NCBI GenBank assembly: GCA_025200525.1
Contig: CM045761.1
Coordinates: 136,898,223 to 136,962,222 of the forward strand
Direction: 5' to 3'
Origin: Camellia lanceoleosa
Taxonomy: Eukaryota > Streptophyta > Magnoliopsida > Ericales > Theaceae
DNA length: 64,000 nucleotides
The notes beneath the pieces were generated by a model, which saw only the letters and a list, made by a program, of their open reading frames with translations, ran no database searches and had not been told where the DNA came from. Shown here in pieces: positions 30,443 through 43,327 of the stretch. A program made the position numbers and the translations under genes. Within the stretch, counting starts at the first letter, position 1. Each line of letters opens with the position of its first letter.

Positions 30443-33400
30443 TGTAGACACCCCATTTTTGACCGGCCTTAAGACTCAGACGTCACCGATTGAGTGCTCG
30501 GTGATGTTGCATACTATGCTCATTCGAAGCCTCGAGTTGGCCGTGCGCCTTTGCCTCCGGACTTAGAACTCTCTTACGCCTTGTCTCGGTTTGCGAACAG
30601 ACTCGGTTTTCTCTTTTCTTTCCTAAGGGAAGAGTGGTCCGTAGACTATCTCTCGGTGGCGTGAGCTACTTTTCGTGGCCGTAGGCCATTTTGCCCATTC
30701 GGTCGGTTCCGGTTTTGGGACCGTCGGTCGTGTGCCTCGGTTCGACCGCCCAACCATCTCCGATTCTCCGGTTTTGGCAAGTGCCTCTGTTTTATCATTT
30801 CGAGGACACTTGGGCCCTCGATACCCACCCGTGGCCGAACGCCACTTTGGTGCTCCTGACCCATTTTCGGACCCCGACCGGCTTTTGGTCCCGAGCATTC
30901 ATTTTACATCGGTTTTCTCGGTTTTTGGCGGGGACCTCTGTTTTATCGTTACGAGGAACACTGAGTCTCGAAACCCTCGCCGAACACCACTTCCGGTGCC
31001 CGGCAGCCCATTTTCGGGACCCCAAACTGCGCGGTTTTGGTCCCGAGCATTCATTTCGCATCCGTTTTCTCCGATTTTTGGCAGGAACCTCTGTTTTGTC
31101 ATTCCGAGGGACACTGGGGTCGCAGATACCCACTTCGCTGCCGTACACCACTTCCGGCACCCGCAGCCCATTTTCGGGATCCCGAATTGCTCGGTTTTGG
31201 CTCCGAGCGTTCATTTCTCATCAGCTTTTGTTCAAATTTGGCAGGTACCTCTGTTTCAACACCAGGAAGATCACTGGGGGGTGGGAGGCCAGCAATTATC
31301 CCAGATAACCAGTTTCGCTCCTCCGGAGCCTGTTTTGCTCACTTCCGGGCCAATGTTGAACACCCTGGGGGTATTTTCTTCCAACCAAAGCTACATATTT
31401 GTGATCAGGGGACATGGGAGGACCCTAAAAATGTATGGTCGGCCAGCAATTCCTATTTTCATTTTTGAGCCTCTTCTTCAAATGCAATGTTGTGAATCCT
31501 GCTTCAATGTTGCCAATTTCCGACCTTGGAACCTTGTTCTACACACATGGGAGGACACAAAAAAGTGGTGGTCGGCCAGTAATTGTGAATTTCATTTTTG
31601 AGCTTCCTCTTCAAATGCAATGTTGTGTCTCTGCTTGAGTTGCCAAATTCAACCTTGGGGCCTTGTTCTACACACATGGGAGGACACCAAAAATGGTGGT
31701 CGCCACTAATTCAACTTTTCATTTTTGAGGGGTGGCCGTCGGCCATGGGAGGTGGTGGCCGGCCATGAGGTGGTGGCGGCCACTTGCAAAGAAACCACTG
31801 GTCGACCAATTCTTGTTTTCCAAATTTTTCATTCCAAAGGATCGATATTTTTGCCAAAATATCTCCACATCCGGATATTTTGGGAGGAAATCTTGCCTCC
31901 ATTTCCTCCCTTTTACACCTTTTTTGCCTACTTAAAGGGCGGAGCCTTTGCTAGGGTTAGAAAATTTGCTCTCAAGAACACCTCTCCCAAATCCTCCATT
32001 TCCATAGCTAAAAAACTCAAAAAAGCTTCAAGTGTCAAAGCCAAATCCTTCATCAACCCTTAGCTCCACCATCCCCACTACCATTCCAGCAGCAAGGAAG
32101 TGTTCTCCAGTGGCTAAGAAGCACCAAATTCAGGCCAAGAGGTAGCAACAATCGGATCTTCAAGGGTAAGTCTCCAAATCTTTTTGTAGCATAATTTTGC
32201 TTCCTATTTCTACCCTATTTCCTTTCAGTTTTTGGGCTTCGACCCCTATTGGTTTTAGGCTTATTTTGAGCCCCTCTACAACTTTGTAGAAGGGCTCAAC
32301 TTCATTTGGTGTCTCCATGATACACTTGTTTCAATATCTAGTTTGTATGTCACAATCTTGCATGCTATTTTTAGCCTATTTACATTTGTTTTTGGGGTTC
32401 CTACCCCTACTGGTTTTGTGCTTATTTTGAGCCCCTCTACAACATTGTAGAAGGCCTCAACCTTGTTTGGCCATTCTATATACCACCTCCCTTTGAAATC
32501 CACTCTAGGCCCTAATTCTTGCATGATTTTTAGCCTTTTGTGCTTTTGGTTTTAGCTCTTGGTCAGAACTGAAAGAGGTCTTATTTTGACCCCCTCTACA
32601 TGTTTCATGCAGAAAGTTTTGTTGTTTGGTGTGTTCTTTGCATGTCTCTTGTTATAACCTCTTTTGAGCTCCATTTTGCATGGAATTGTTAGCATGTTTT
32701 TATATTGATTTTGGGGTTTCCATAAACTGAATATATGCTTATTTTTGGTCCCTCTTTAGTTTTGTAGAACTGATTTTTTGGGTTTGAGCATGGTAGATAC
32801 CACTTGCTTTGTAATTCCTCCCTTTTTCCGTATTTTTGCAAGCTATTGTTGCCCTATCTATGCTTACAATTTGGCCTTGTTTTGTACTGAAAAAATGCCA
32901 TATTTGGGACTGCCTTGCTACTTTTTTTGCTGTCGTGTGTCAATTTTGCATATATAGCATAGCCGTAGGCCATTTCGGGCACTTAGAATTGCATTTCGGG
33001 ATGATTTCATGCGTTGATTGTCATTTCGCACCATTTCGGGGCTGTTTTCCCCTTCATTTAGTGGCTGAAATTTGGTTTGCATGCTTGCATATCATTTTCC
33101 ATGTCATTTTATGCCTTAATGCATTGCCTCGGTTTGCGTGCACAATGCGGCACGCACTTCGAGGCACCTCCCTATGTGAGTGGTGAGGCTCTCCCATGTT
33201 GGTGTAAGCCCATCGGCATTCCGTGTGCCATTTCCGCATTTATCATCGCCGCCTCGGTTTGCGTGCCTGTGGGCACGGGTTTCGAGGCACTTCGGTTTTA
33301 TCCTATTTTTTTCTCATTTTATCATCGCCTTGGTTTGCGTGCCTGTGGGCGCGCATTTCGAGGCACTTTGATTTTATCCGATTTTCATCTCATTTTATCA

Positions 33401-35557
33401 TCGCCTCGGTTTGCGTGCCTGTGGGCGCGCATTTCGAGGCACTTCGGTTGTATCCGATTTTCTCATTTTATCATCGCCTCGGTTTGCGTGCCTGTGGGCG
33501 CGCATTTCGAGGCACTTCGATTTTATCCAATTTTCATCTCATTTTATCATCGCCTCGGTTTGCGTGCCTGTGGGCGCGCGTTTGGCTGCCGGTTGTATCC
33601 GATTTTCTCATTTATCATCGCCTCGGTTTGCGTGCACGCGTTTGGCTGGCACCGGTGTATTTGATTTTCATCTCATTTCATCATCGCCTCAGTTTGCGTG
33701 CCCGTGTGCACGCATTTCGAGGCACTCTATTTTATCCGCCTTGCATTCCATATCATCGCCTCGGTTTGCGCGCCTGTGGACGCGCATTTCGAGGCATCTT
33801 ATTTTCATCTCATTTTCATCCGAATTGTGCATACTAGGTTGTATCTTAGATTGCATTCATGCATTTCCTCGATTTGCGTGCCCGTGTGCACGTATTTCAA
33901 GGCATATCATTTTCATGGCATTGTGCATGTCATATCACATATTAGTTGCATTTCATGCATATCATGCATATTGCACGGGAAACGAGGCGCGTTTTGTACT
34001 CCGAAATGTAACGGGTCTCAATTCCCCAGTCATCGACACTCCGGATTACCCATGATGGAGTTAGGTTTTGTTATAGCACGCACCTACATTCATCCCTACA
34101 TTGAATTGTGCAATTCGGCTCCTCGGCCATCATGCATCGATATGCGTGATTGGTGGCACGAGGATCGAGGCATGCATATATCTGTGAAATACACTGCTGT
34201 GCCCTTTTCCTGCTCTCTGTTGCAGCAAAATTCAGAGTTTAGCAACTTTCCGGAGTCCGGCACGCATTTTGAGAAATATTGCAAACAGAGGCTAATTGGG
34301 GCATCCCAGTGGATTTCCGCGCCAAAAATTCAACATGCATCATCTATCGGAAGCAAAGCGGGTCCACGGCCAGCGATTCTGACTTTCTTAAGTTTAATTT
34401 GTCAATTAATTAGAAATTTGTATATTTATTTTCGGACTGTAATATTTCGGACTGTATATTTGTTCGGACCCTCTGCGCGAGGGCATAATTGTAATAAGTG
34501 TGGGTGAGTGTGATGTATGTCTTCCAACCCCCATTTCTTTCTCCCTTTTATTTACCTGCTTTGATGGTTAGATATAGGGCATATTTCAATTAGCATGTGA
34601 TGTAATGACATGTTTGCATCATTCATCTGTTTTGCATGCACCGGGCTCGGCACATCATACAAACTGCATCTGTATTTCAATTCCAAGTTGAGTACTTGAT
34701 AGCTGTTGCATCTCATATGCCATATTTAGAATAGCCGAGCCTGCTATAGTTGCATTATTGCATGTGTTGCATTAGGCATTTCAGCATATTTAGGATCATG
34801 CATGATTTCTAATCGTTTTCCTGTTTTGGCTTGGAGTACTCGGTGAGTTTTACGCTTTAGCATCCTTGCATGCGTGTGAGTATTGCCATGATAGCATGCT
34901 TACCATGAGGCTAAATGCTTATGTGATATAACTGCCTTGAATGCCTGTGGGTGGAGGTTGAGTTATCTGAATTGGGACAATACATTGAATGTTTGTTTTA
35001 AGCCCACTAGATAGTGGCAAAATCATGTTTTCTAAGCCCACCTGAGGGTGGCAAATCCGCATTTTAGCCTACCTGCGGGTAGCACCTTCACACCATTTTC
35101 AAACAAACAAACATGAAATGTTTTGTTCCAATTCAGACGGCCATCTATACTTGTTTCTTTGCGAGCATCACATAGTAATCTAGGCTAATAACCAGAATAA
35201 GAACTCACAATGTTTTCAAAAACAGATATCATGGTTAGTAGAGGCCGGTCTTTGACCGGGCGAGCGGGGGTGCTCACGATGTGACCTTCCCCAATCGTAC
35301 CCAAGTTCCCGAGCCGAGGCAACTTTGGTGATGGCGGACACGTGGCCTTTGGCACCGAGTCAGGGTTTCCTAAATTTCCCATTTTAAAATATTTAGGTGG
35401 CGACTCGTTATATCCGCAAAGCGATCCATGTTTGGCACTTCTTTCAAAAAATCTATTTTTCTTCAAAACGATTTGCCAGAGTTGGACTCTTTGGTTCAGA
35501 TTTAGAACCGCAACAAAAATCGAGTCCGAACTGTAGCGAGGTCCTCGCGGCGTTATT
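30443..35557 (+). repeat. T1 LTR, copy B
   Basis: About 5.1 kb, same repeat domains as copy A. Lacks its own target duplications, as expected for the middle LTR of a tandem array. The right end is approximate (about 35556) because the terminal GTTGTTACA is altered to GTTATT. Confidence 0.88.
33125..33905 (+). repeat. 73-bp hairpin minisatellite in LTR B
   Basis: About nine to ten units; two units near 33580-33650 have lost part of the right arm (GCGTTTGGCTG), unlike copies A and C. Confidence 0.88.
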
Positions 35558-36469
35558 CTGATTCTGGCGACTTCTGGGATTTAGAGAACTTGACTCGAAC
35601 TCATGATATCTTTTGACTACACTTGTGTGTTTCTTTGCATTACATTTGCATTGGTGCGCCTAGGACACCGTGTTTGCCATATGCCATTCTCGAGCGATTT
35701 CTTGGAGGCTTGTCTTGTCAAGTCATGTCCGTAAAATTTGTGACGGCTCTGGCTCTGACATAGAACACAAACCCGGTTTCTGGGGTACCCCTGACCATTC
35801 GACCTAGTGCATATTCGGATCCATAGTGACCATTCCAAACTAGGACGGGTTGCTTACCCGTTTATAGATTGTTTGAAACTTGTGTCGTAGTGAAACCCTA
35901 GTTCTGACAAAATAGGGTGGAAACCCTACCCCAACATAGGGGTGTTTTGGCTCTCACTTATCTGCTATGTGCTTGTTAGAGTCGTCTCTGAGGAATGCAT
36001 GTATCGGTTTATGAGTTTGAGCATCAGGCTGGGCACCAATTCGATATTTTGGGTATCGAACTGCGGGCATCGAGATTTGGTGGAATCGGTTTACCCGAGG
36101 GTATCGATTTGAGGCGAAATTTTGGGGACCAATTGAGAAACACACTCATTCAGTTTTGCTCATATCCGTTTTGGTGAAATCAGGCTGAGATGCTGCATGT
36201 TTTCTCTTTTGCTAGGTAGTCCTGGAACCACAGCTTCAGAAGGCTCCACTATCCCCCGGGTACATTGGACTTGTGTTGATAGACTTTGTCGGGTCAGAGA
36301 TTCAGTTCAAGGGCAATCAGTGTTCCTTTACGGGCGGGGTGAAAAAGGTCGGTCGAGCCTGATCATCGATTCGGCGGATCACCAAATCAATAGCCCTTAT
36401 TTATCCCACCAGTGAACGGTCAGGCCGAGGTCTCAGTTTCTACTGCAGAGATAAATACCAGTCAGTTAG
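35558..36469 (+). other. T1 leader, copy B
   Basis: Begins with primer-site candidate TGGCGACTTCTGGGATT (35564-35580). Contains short frames only; an EYGLPEGIDLRR-like stretch near 36080-36120 matches copy A in part. No gene recognised. Confidence 0.55.
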
Positions 36470-37840
36470 ATGGATCAGGAGAACACATCAGGGATGGAGG
36501 CAATGATGCGTCAAATGGAAGAAAGTATGAAACTCATGCAGCAAGACGCATCCGTCATCGAATTTTCAAGCGACAAAAAGCAATCATGGCTCGAGAAGTT
36601 GAGCTCATCACTAAGTCAGCAATAAAGAAAGCGCGTCACCTTCACAACAAGTTCCTCCCCGGCGGAGCTCCGGACTGGGGAGGCAAATGTCCAAAATGTC
36701 CAAGAGGATACAGACCTTCCAACGGGGCCAGCTCCACCCCCGATCCTACCGCAACTATCCAAGGCACCCATGCCTATCAATGTACTGGACTCTCCCTTGG
36801 AGTTTGAAGGACCCGGACCTGAAGGTGAGTAAGTTGGAAAAGCATTTAAGAAATCCCAGGAGTCAAGTCCATTCCGACATTGAGGATGGATATCTGGACG
36901 CTTGTTGTGACATTGCTTGAGACGGGTTCAAGATGCCTCACATCGACCGATTTGATGGGTCAGGGACCCCATGGTCCACCGAGTTTGTTTTCAGATGTTC
37001 TGCGCCGATGGGCTTGACAAGATTACGAAGCTCTCCTCTTAGCAGACCTGTCGGGTTGCGGTCATCTGCACGCCAAATTGGAGGATTCAATGAAACAAAG
37101 TGGGAGGAGATGGTAGAGGCCTTCGTCACAATACTCTTATAATACTCAGATCGAGATCACGACTCGTGATCTTGAGACAACAAGGCAAGAGCCTAAGGAG
37201 AGTTTTTCAGAGTTCGTAACCAGATGGAGGGCCAAGGCTTTGATGATGACCTTGAGGCCTACGAACAAAGACCAAATTCGGATGATTGTGCGCAATCTTC
37301 AGCCGAAGTTGATGCAAAAGATGATAGTAGTCCCCTTCCCTACCTTTTCAGACTTACATGAGATGGGAATGCGGTCGAGGATGCTATGAAGCAGGGCCTC
37401 ATTGACCAAGAGAAGGAGCAGCCTAGGCGGGCATTTTCCCGCAGTTCGAATGCGACCACCAGTGGCGATGTGGCCACAAGATCTTCTGAGGTGGGCATGG
37501 TCTCTACCACCACATCAAGAAAGTCCACCCCATTCACCGGTGCGTCCGGGAGTAACTCACAGACGGCCAAATATCCACCCCGAGTCAAGAGGGTTTTCAC
37601 TCCACTTCATATGCCTCTGTCCAAAGGCTCTAGAGGTCTTACTCGAAGGACATTTGAAACCGTTGGAACAACGGCCCTACCCGATCCTATCACGCAAAGC
37701 ATGACCGGACTAAATCATGCCTACCATCAACAAACCGGTCATGACACACCAGTTGTTTTCGTCTGCGCCATGATGTACAAGATCTGTTTGACAAAAGGGT
37801 CATTGCTGCACCAGGTCCTGCAAAGTCTATCGGCACTTGA
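36470..37840 (+). pseudogene. T1 Gag-like gene, copy B (frameshifted)
   Basis: Best start of the two copies: ATG 36470 opens MDQENTSGMEAMMRQMEESM, a Met/Gln-rich helix. After frame changes near 36640 and 36830 the Gag core follows: ETKWEEMVEAF (near 37094), then SFSEFVTRWRAKALMM (near 37205) and NLQPKLMQKMI. Next come the Ser/Thr-rich linker (about 37435-37560) and a knuckle remnant YHQQTGHDTP near 37720. It stops at 37838-37840. The region 37150-37365 is identical to copy A. Role expected from the family: particle formation and RNA packaging; without pol it would need a helper element. Confidence 0.82.
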
Positions 37841-40745
37841 TCAGTGAACTTGAGGGGGATAATGTGATTATGTGATCGGGGGATGAACCAGCTGTGGATG
37901 GCGCTCGATCAACTCCAGACGTGGGAATGACACGCACTGTTTTGAGCATTTGTGAATGCTAGTTTTGTACATTCTGACTTGGGTATTGGGTCAGTTTTGT
38001 TGTTTTGTTTTGAATCTGTCCTTTTGTTTTGAGTCAGTCTCTTTTGTCTTGGGTCTGTCTTGTTGTATCGAGTCAGTCTTGTTGTATAGGAGTCGGGTGA
38101 TTCAGGGGGTGTTACCTCGGGCATCACCATTTTATTTTGCGTTTGTCTTTTTGTTTTGTTTTGAGTCTGTTTCTGCCAGGGAGCCAGTTATGCCAACAGA
38201 TCTTGAATGAAACAGCAGTGATTTCCATACTCTCGCATTTGTTTCTGCTGTGTGCTAGTTGTGCCGGGATTTGAATGAAATGGCAGTGCATTCCACCTGC
38301 TCTCTTGTATCCTGAAGTCACTGTAATGACCTGAGTTTCTCAAAACTTTTTGAACACTACGGTGAAAACAAAGAGGGAGGAATTCCTCGGGATTTGCAAA
38401 AATTTGATCAAAATGAGAGAAAGAGAGGCATGCTAAGCCCTTAATGAATGAAATCATGCTTGTTAGCATGAGTACTGAGAAGGACCACAGCTTGATCCGC
38501 ATGGTTTCACACTATCTTGGTGACGATTTGTTGCTTTCTTAAAATTTTCAAAAACAAAATGTTTTCTTGCAGTCCTGCGAACATGTGTGGAATCGCTCTT
38601 GATATTGTGCAGCTTAGGATCGCTCTCAGCCTCAAGACTTGACCCCTTTGCTTTCAAACCTTGGACTTGCATTGAGAATGTTCAGCGATTGACCACGATG
38701 TGAGACTGTGTGGCGATTGAAGCGACCCTCGAACAAGAGGCACCAAAGTCGGATCAAGAAGATCGGACCTCGTCAAGAAGCTTGCAAAGCTAGATCGAAG
38801 CACCTCTCGAACTAGGGGCAAAAAATATCCGATGTGCTCGAAGAGCCAAAGGTGGATCATACAGAATCAATACAATGACCACTCTCACGGATACAAAGGG
38901 CTTCAATCTCAAAACCATTTGGCATGGACTTGTTACACTTTTACCCTTTGAGAGGCTCATTTGGGCGAAAACCGGAAGGCGACCAGCAAAAGTTAGAGCA
39001 AAGAAAAGAATGAAAAAAGAAAAAAGAGAAAAAATGCAAAGATACAAAAAATGCAAAAAGAAAAGAAAAGAAAAGAAAATGCAAAAAAAAAAGAAGAAAA
39101 AAAAGAAAGATGAAAAGAATAGAAAAAAAAAAAGAAAAAGAAAAGAAAAACAGAAGCTCGCAAGGTCGAAAACCTGCAACAGGCGCCTTGGCAAAAGTTA
39201 GAGCATAAAAAGGAGAGGTTAAATACCCGAGTGTACCTTAACCCCGAACTACGTAAGGCTTGATTCCCATCTTTGGGATACGTAGGCAACTTCATTCTGA
39301 AGTCCAGCCGTAAAACAATTCAAATTCAATTGTGTCCATGTGATAGTTTTGATCATCTTTGCCTCCTCTGTATCCGAGAGACTGGTTGTGTTCGTCGCTC
39401 TGAGGACTGACTACAAGTACACTGCGATGCTATCCAAACAAGGGGCAACTTTCCGTTGCCATTCAGTGTGCTGCGGCGCCAGTCAAACAAGGGGCAACTT
39501 TCCGTTGCCATTCAATGCGCCGCGGTGCCATGCAAACAAGGGGCAACTTTCTGTTGCCATGCAGCTCTCTTCAAGCACGGGGCAGTTTTCCCTTAGATCC
39601 GAGGTTGTGCATCTCAAGAGTAGGTTTCATGCTCGTTGAGCAATGGCCGTTTGTAAAAATAATTTTTGAGGATTTTTACTGAGGTTGACTAATTCTCTCG
39701 AAAATTATCCCATTTTTCTAAAACTGGACCATTTCTTGGACTCAAAAAAGGAAAATTTTCAGTGCTCATGGCCTGACTTGCATGATTTCAAATCAAAAAT
39801 TGAACAAGCATGTTAATCTAACTCCCATTTTGGCCAAATTTTTTTTAGAAAGCAAAAATAAAAAATGGTCAAAATGATGAACTAGGGGCACAGTTGGGTC
39901 AGGAGTTCTGTCTTTCCCCCTTTATCAACATACTCGCCAAGAAGGGCACTTTACCTGCCAGAAAAAAGCACAACTGAAGGCGACAACAAAAAGGGCCGAA
40001 AAGCTCCCTCATCCTCCGAGCAAAGAGGTATCAAGCCCAGTGCGAAGCACGAATGGATCAAGATATTCCACTCCCTCATTTGGACACATCTGATTACGTC
40101 CAAACTCTCCAGCAGAGCATCGTCAACCGATGTCAGCTGCAAATTTGCTACACACCCAGTTGTAGCGCAACCTCTCTGTGGGAGGAATTCACTAGCTGAA
40201 AGCGGGAGAAAGAGAATCTGGTAGAATACCAGGGGCAAAAGCCCACAACTTTCTGCTTATCCATCAACCACCCAGGGGAGGGATTGAAAAATGAGAGATT
40301 GAAGAATAGAGAGATGTGCGATGAGAGAAAAGTAAGATAAGGGTTTTGTGAGAAAAAACCGAGCTTGAGGGCCAAGTGATGTGAGAACCACAAATGAGAA
40401 AGGGTGGGAAACGCTACCCGGTGAAACAGGCTCCCTGTGCACGTCTGAGTGTCGTGTCTTTTGTTTTATCTCGATCCTTGTTTTGAGTCATCTCGAGTGT
40501 TACTCGATGTGTCTAGGTTGTGTGCCTCTTGTTTTCTTGTTGAGTCGTAGTGTGCTGTATTCAGTCGTAGGCTCAATACCCAGTTGAGAACTTATGCTCA
40601 CTCTCAATTTCAAAAAATCGTTTTGTGCTCCGAGTGCCGTGCCGTTCTCCACATTTGTGCGAAACAGAATTTGTTCTTTCATAAAACCGCAGGGTTCAAC
40701 CCAGGTCATGTGAGAACAATTGAAACCGGAGACCTATCTGAAGCT
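37841..40745 (+). other. T1 post-gag non-coding region, copy B
   Basis: Same contents as copy A: GTTTTGTTTTGAGTC repeats (about 37990-38165), purine block (38998-39154) and 53-bp GGGGCAAC repeats (about 39433-39575). No pol motif was found. Confidence 0.75.
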
Positions 40746-41132
40746 ATGAGTTTGTCAAAGCAAAAGCAAAAGAGGAAAATGTCGCATCTGAGTTTGTTCC
40801 AACTTGATGAAGTTAGAGACTATATTCCGTGTGTACCTCTTCAGGTCTTGCCAATGTTCCGAAGTATGAGTGTGCCTCTACCTCAAGTTCGAGATCAAGT
40901 CTACTTCAAGCCAGAATGGCGATCAGGAGTGCTCTCCCTGAGTACCGTTCCCTGCCAGAGGCATCCTGGCCGTGTTTGCGATGAGTTCCTAGGAGACCAA
41001 CTGCGACGGTGGAAATTAGAGTTCGAATGGCCGTGGCCTAGAACGCAAAGGTTCGGGATTTCCGAGACTAAAGTCTGGTTTAAATACCCAGAGGCGCGCC
41101 CTCGGCTTGAAATCTATATGGAAGCCCCATAG
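40746..41132 (+). CDS. Hypothetical 128-codon frame after gag in T1, copy B
   Basis: Open from ATG 40746 to TAG 41130-41132. The N-terminus is basic (KQKQKRK), the middle has PLPQVRDQVYFKPEW, and the C-terminus is rich in Trp, Pro and charged residues. No family is recognised and no retroviral motif is visible. Copy A is frameshifted upstream but identical over the last 40 codons. It could be a remnant of an accessory frame or a chance frame; two copies are too similar to show selection. Confidence 0.3.
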   Translation: MSLSKQKQKRKMSHLSLFQLDEVRDYIPCVPLQVLPMFRSMSVPLPQVRDQVYFKPEWRSGVLSLSTVPCQRHPGRVCDEFLGDQLRRWKLEFEWPWPRTQRFGISETKVWFKYPEARPRLEIYMEAP

Positions 41133-41525
41133 GTTGAGATAGCATGTATGCACCTTAATTCTGGATACTGAACCAACCTAGTCTGTCACCCCGTTGGAGA
41201 ATAGGGAAAGTTGTGAGTATGATCAGGAAGACAAGCGGCAGCCGTGGCTCCCACATGCAGATATTGTTACTTGTTAGCGTTCCAGAGCCTTTGTACTGTG
41301 AGTTGAAGGTAAGTGTTCGAAGAGCACAAGGGGAGATCCCCGTCAGAGTAGAGCGGTTCACCGCCACTCACCTTATGAGATGCTTTCTAAAAGCGCCGCT
41401 TTGTCCATTTATTGCTTTCTTTAAGCATCATGCATTGTAATGCATTGTACCTATCAAGTTTCATTCTCAGTCATGCACGATATTGTATGTACGGTTCATT
41501 CAAAGAAGTTCTGTTTGAGATCATC

Positions 41526-43104
41526 CACTTAGTGTATCAATCACACTCTCATTCATTTTAGTGTATCAATCGCACTTCATTTACTTTATTCACTTAGTGT
41601 ATCAATCACACTTCATTCACTTAGTGTATCAATTACACTCTCATTCACTTAGTGTATCAATTACACTCTCATTACCTTAGTGTATCAATCACACTTCATT
41701 CATTTTGTGTATGTATCACACACATTTTCACTTAATGTGTCACTCACACTCTCTTCACTTTAGTGTATCAATCACACTTCATCCATTTTGTGTATCTATC
41801 ACGCACATATTCACTTTTTGTGTATCCATCACACACCTTTAGTGTATCAATCACACTTGTTCACATAGTGCATCTATCACGCTTTGTGTTCACCTTTAGT
41901 ATATCAATCATACTCTGTTCACTAAGTGCATCTATCACACTTCGTGTTCACTTTTAGTATATCCATCATACTTTGTTCACTAAGTGCATCTATCACACTT
42001 TGTGTTCACATTTAGTGTATCAATCACACTTGTTCACATAGTGCATCTATCACACTTTGTGTTCACCTTTAGTGTATTAATCACACTTGTTCACATAGTG
42101 CATCTATCACACTTTGTGTTCACCTTTAGTATATCAATCATACTCTGTTCACTAAGTGCATCTATCACACTTCGTGTTCACTTTTAGTATATCCATCATA
42201 CTTTGTTCACTAAGTGCATCTATCACACTTTGTGTTCACATTTAGTGTATCAATCACACTTGTTCACATAGTGCATCTATCACACTTTGTGTTCACATTT
42301 AGTATATCAATCATACTCTGTTCACTAAGTGCATCTATCACACTTCGTGTTCACTTTTAGTATATCCATCATACTTTGTTCACTAAGTGCATCTATTACA
42401 CTTCGTGCTCACTTTTAGTATATCCATCATACTTTGTTCACTAAGTGCATCTATCACACTTTGTGTTCACATTCAGTATATCCATCATACTCTGTTCACA
42501 TAGTGCATCTATCACACTTTGTGTTCACATTTAGTATATCAATCATACTCTGTTCACTAAGTGCATCTATCACACTTTGTGTTCACATTTAGTATATCAA
42601 TCATACTTTGTTCACTAAGTGCATCTATCACACTTTGTGTTCACATTCAGTATATCCATCATACTCTGTTCACATAGTGCATCTATCACACTTTGTGTTC
42701 ACATTTAGTATATCAATCATACTTTGTTCACTAAGTGCATCTATCACACTTCGTGTTCACTTTTAGTATATCCATCATACTTTATTCACTAAGTGCATCT
42801 ATCACACTTTGTGTTCGCTTTTAGTATATCAATCATACTCTGTTCACATAGTGCATCTATCACACTTTGTTGTGTTAGTGTATCCATCACACACTTTGCT
42901 CACTTCACCTTTGTATATCAATTACACTTTGCTCAACTCTTGTATCTATCACACACTGTTTTTGCCTACTTTGTGTATCAATCACACATGCCCTCTGTAT
43001 GTATCCATCACACTCTCTCCACTTTTGTGTATTTATCACACATGTTTGTCCACTTAGTGTATCCATCACACTTCGTTCATTTTTGTGTATCTGTCGCACA
43101 TGTT
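41526..43104 (+). repeat. 29/58-bp minisatellite array, copy B
   Basis: Unit order matches 28638-30219 nearly base for base; differences are confined to the last 250 bp (near 42868-42960). Confidence 0.92.
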
Positions 43105-43314
43105 CATGAAGAATCCTCAACTTTCAAACCAGCTTCGCTTAGCGTGTAAGTCCAATTATCAAATCTTCCCGCATATTGCATTTTGCCCCTGCCTGCGGGC
43201 ATACATATCTCTGTTTATCTTGTATGATTGTCTAAGTCTTCGGCCTTGTCAAAAATGGGTCGTCTCTAGGCTTTGACATTCACTCCCGTCACTTCTTGAC
43301 TTCCGAGTTCTGTC

Positions 43315-43327
43315 AAAGAGGGGCAAC
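43315..43327 (+). promoter_or_regulatory. Polypurine tract of T1 before LTR C
   Basis: AAAGAGGGGCAAC, identical to 30430-30442. Confidence 0.88.
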
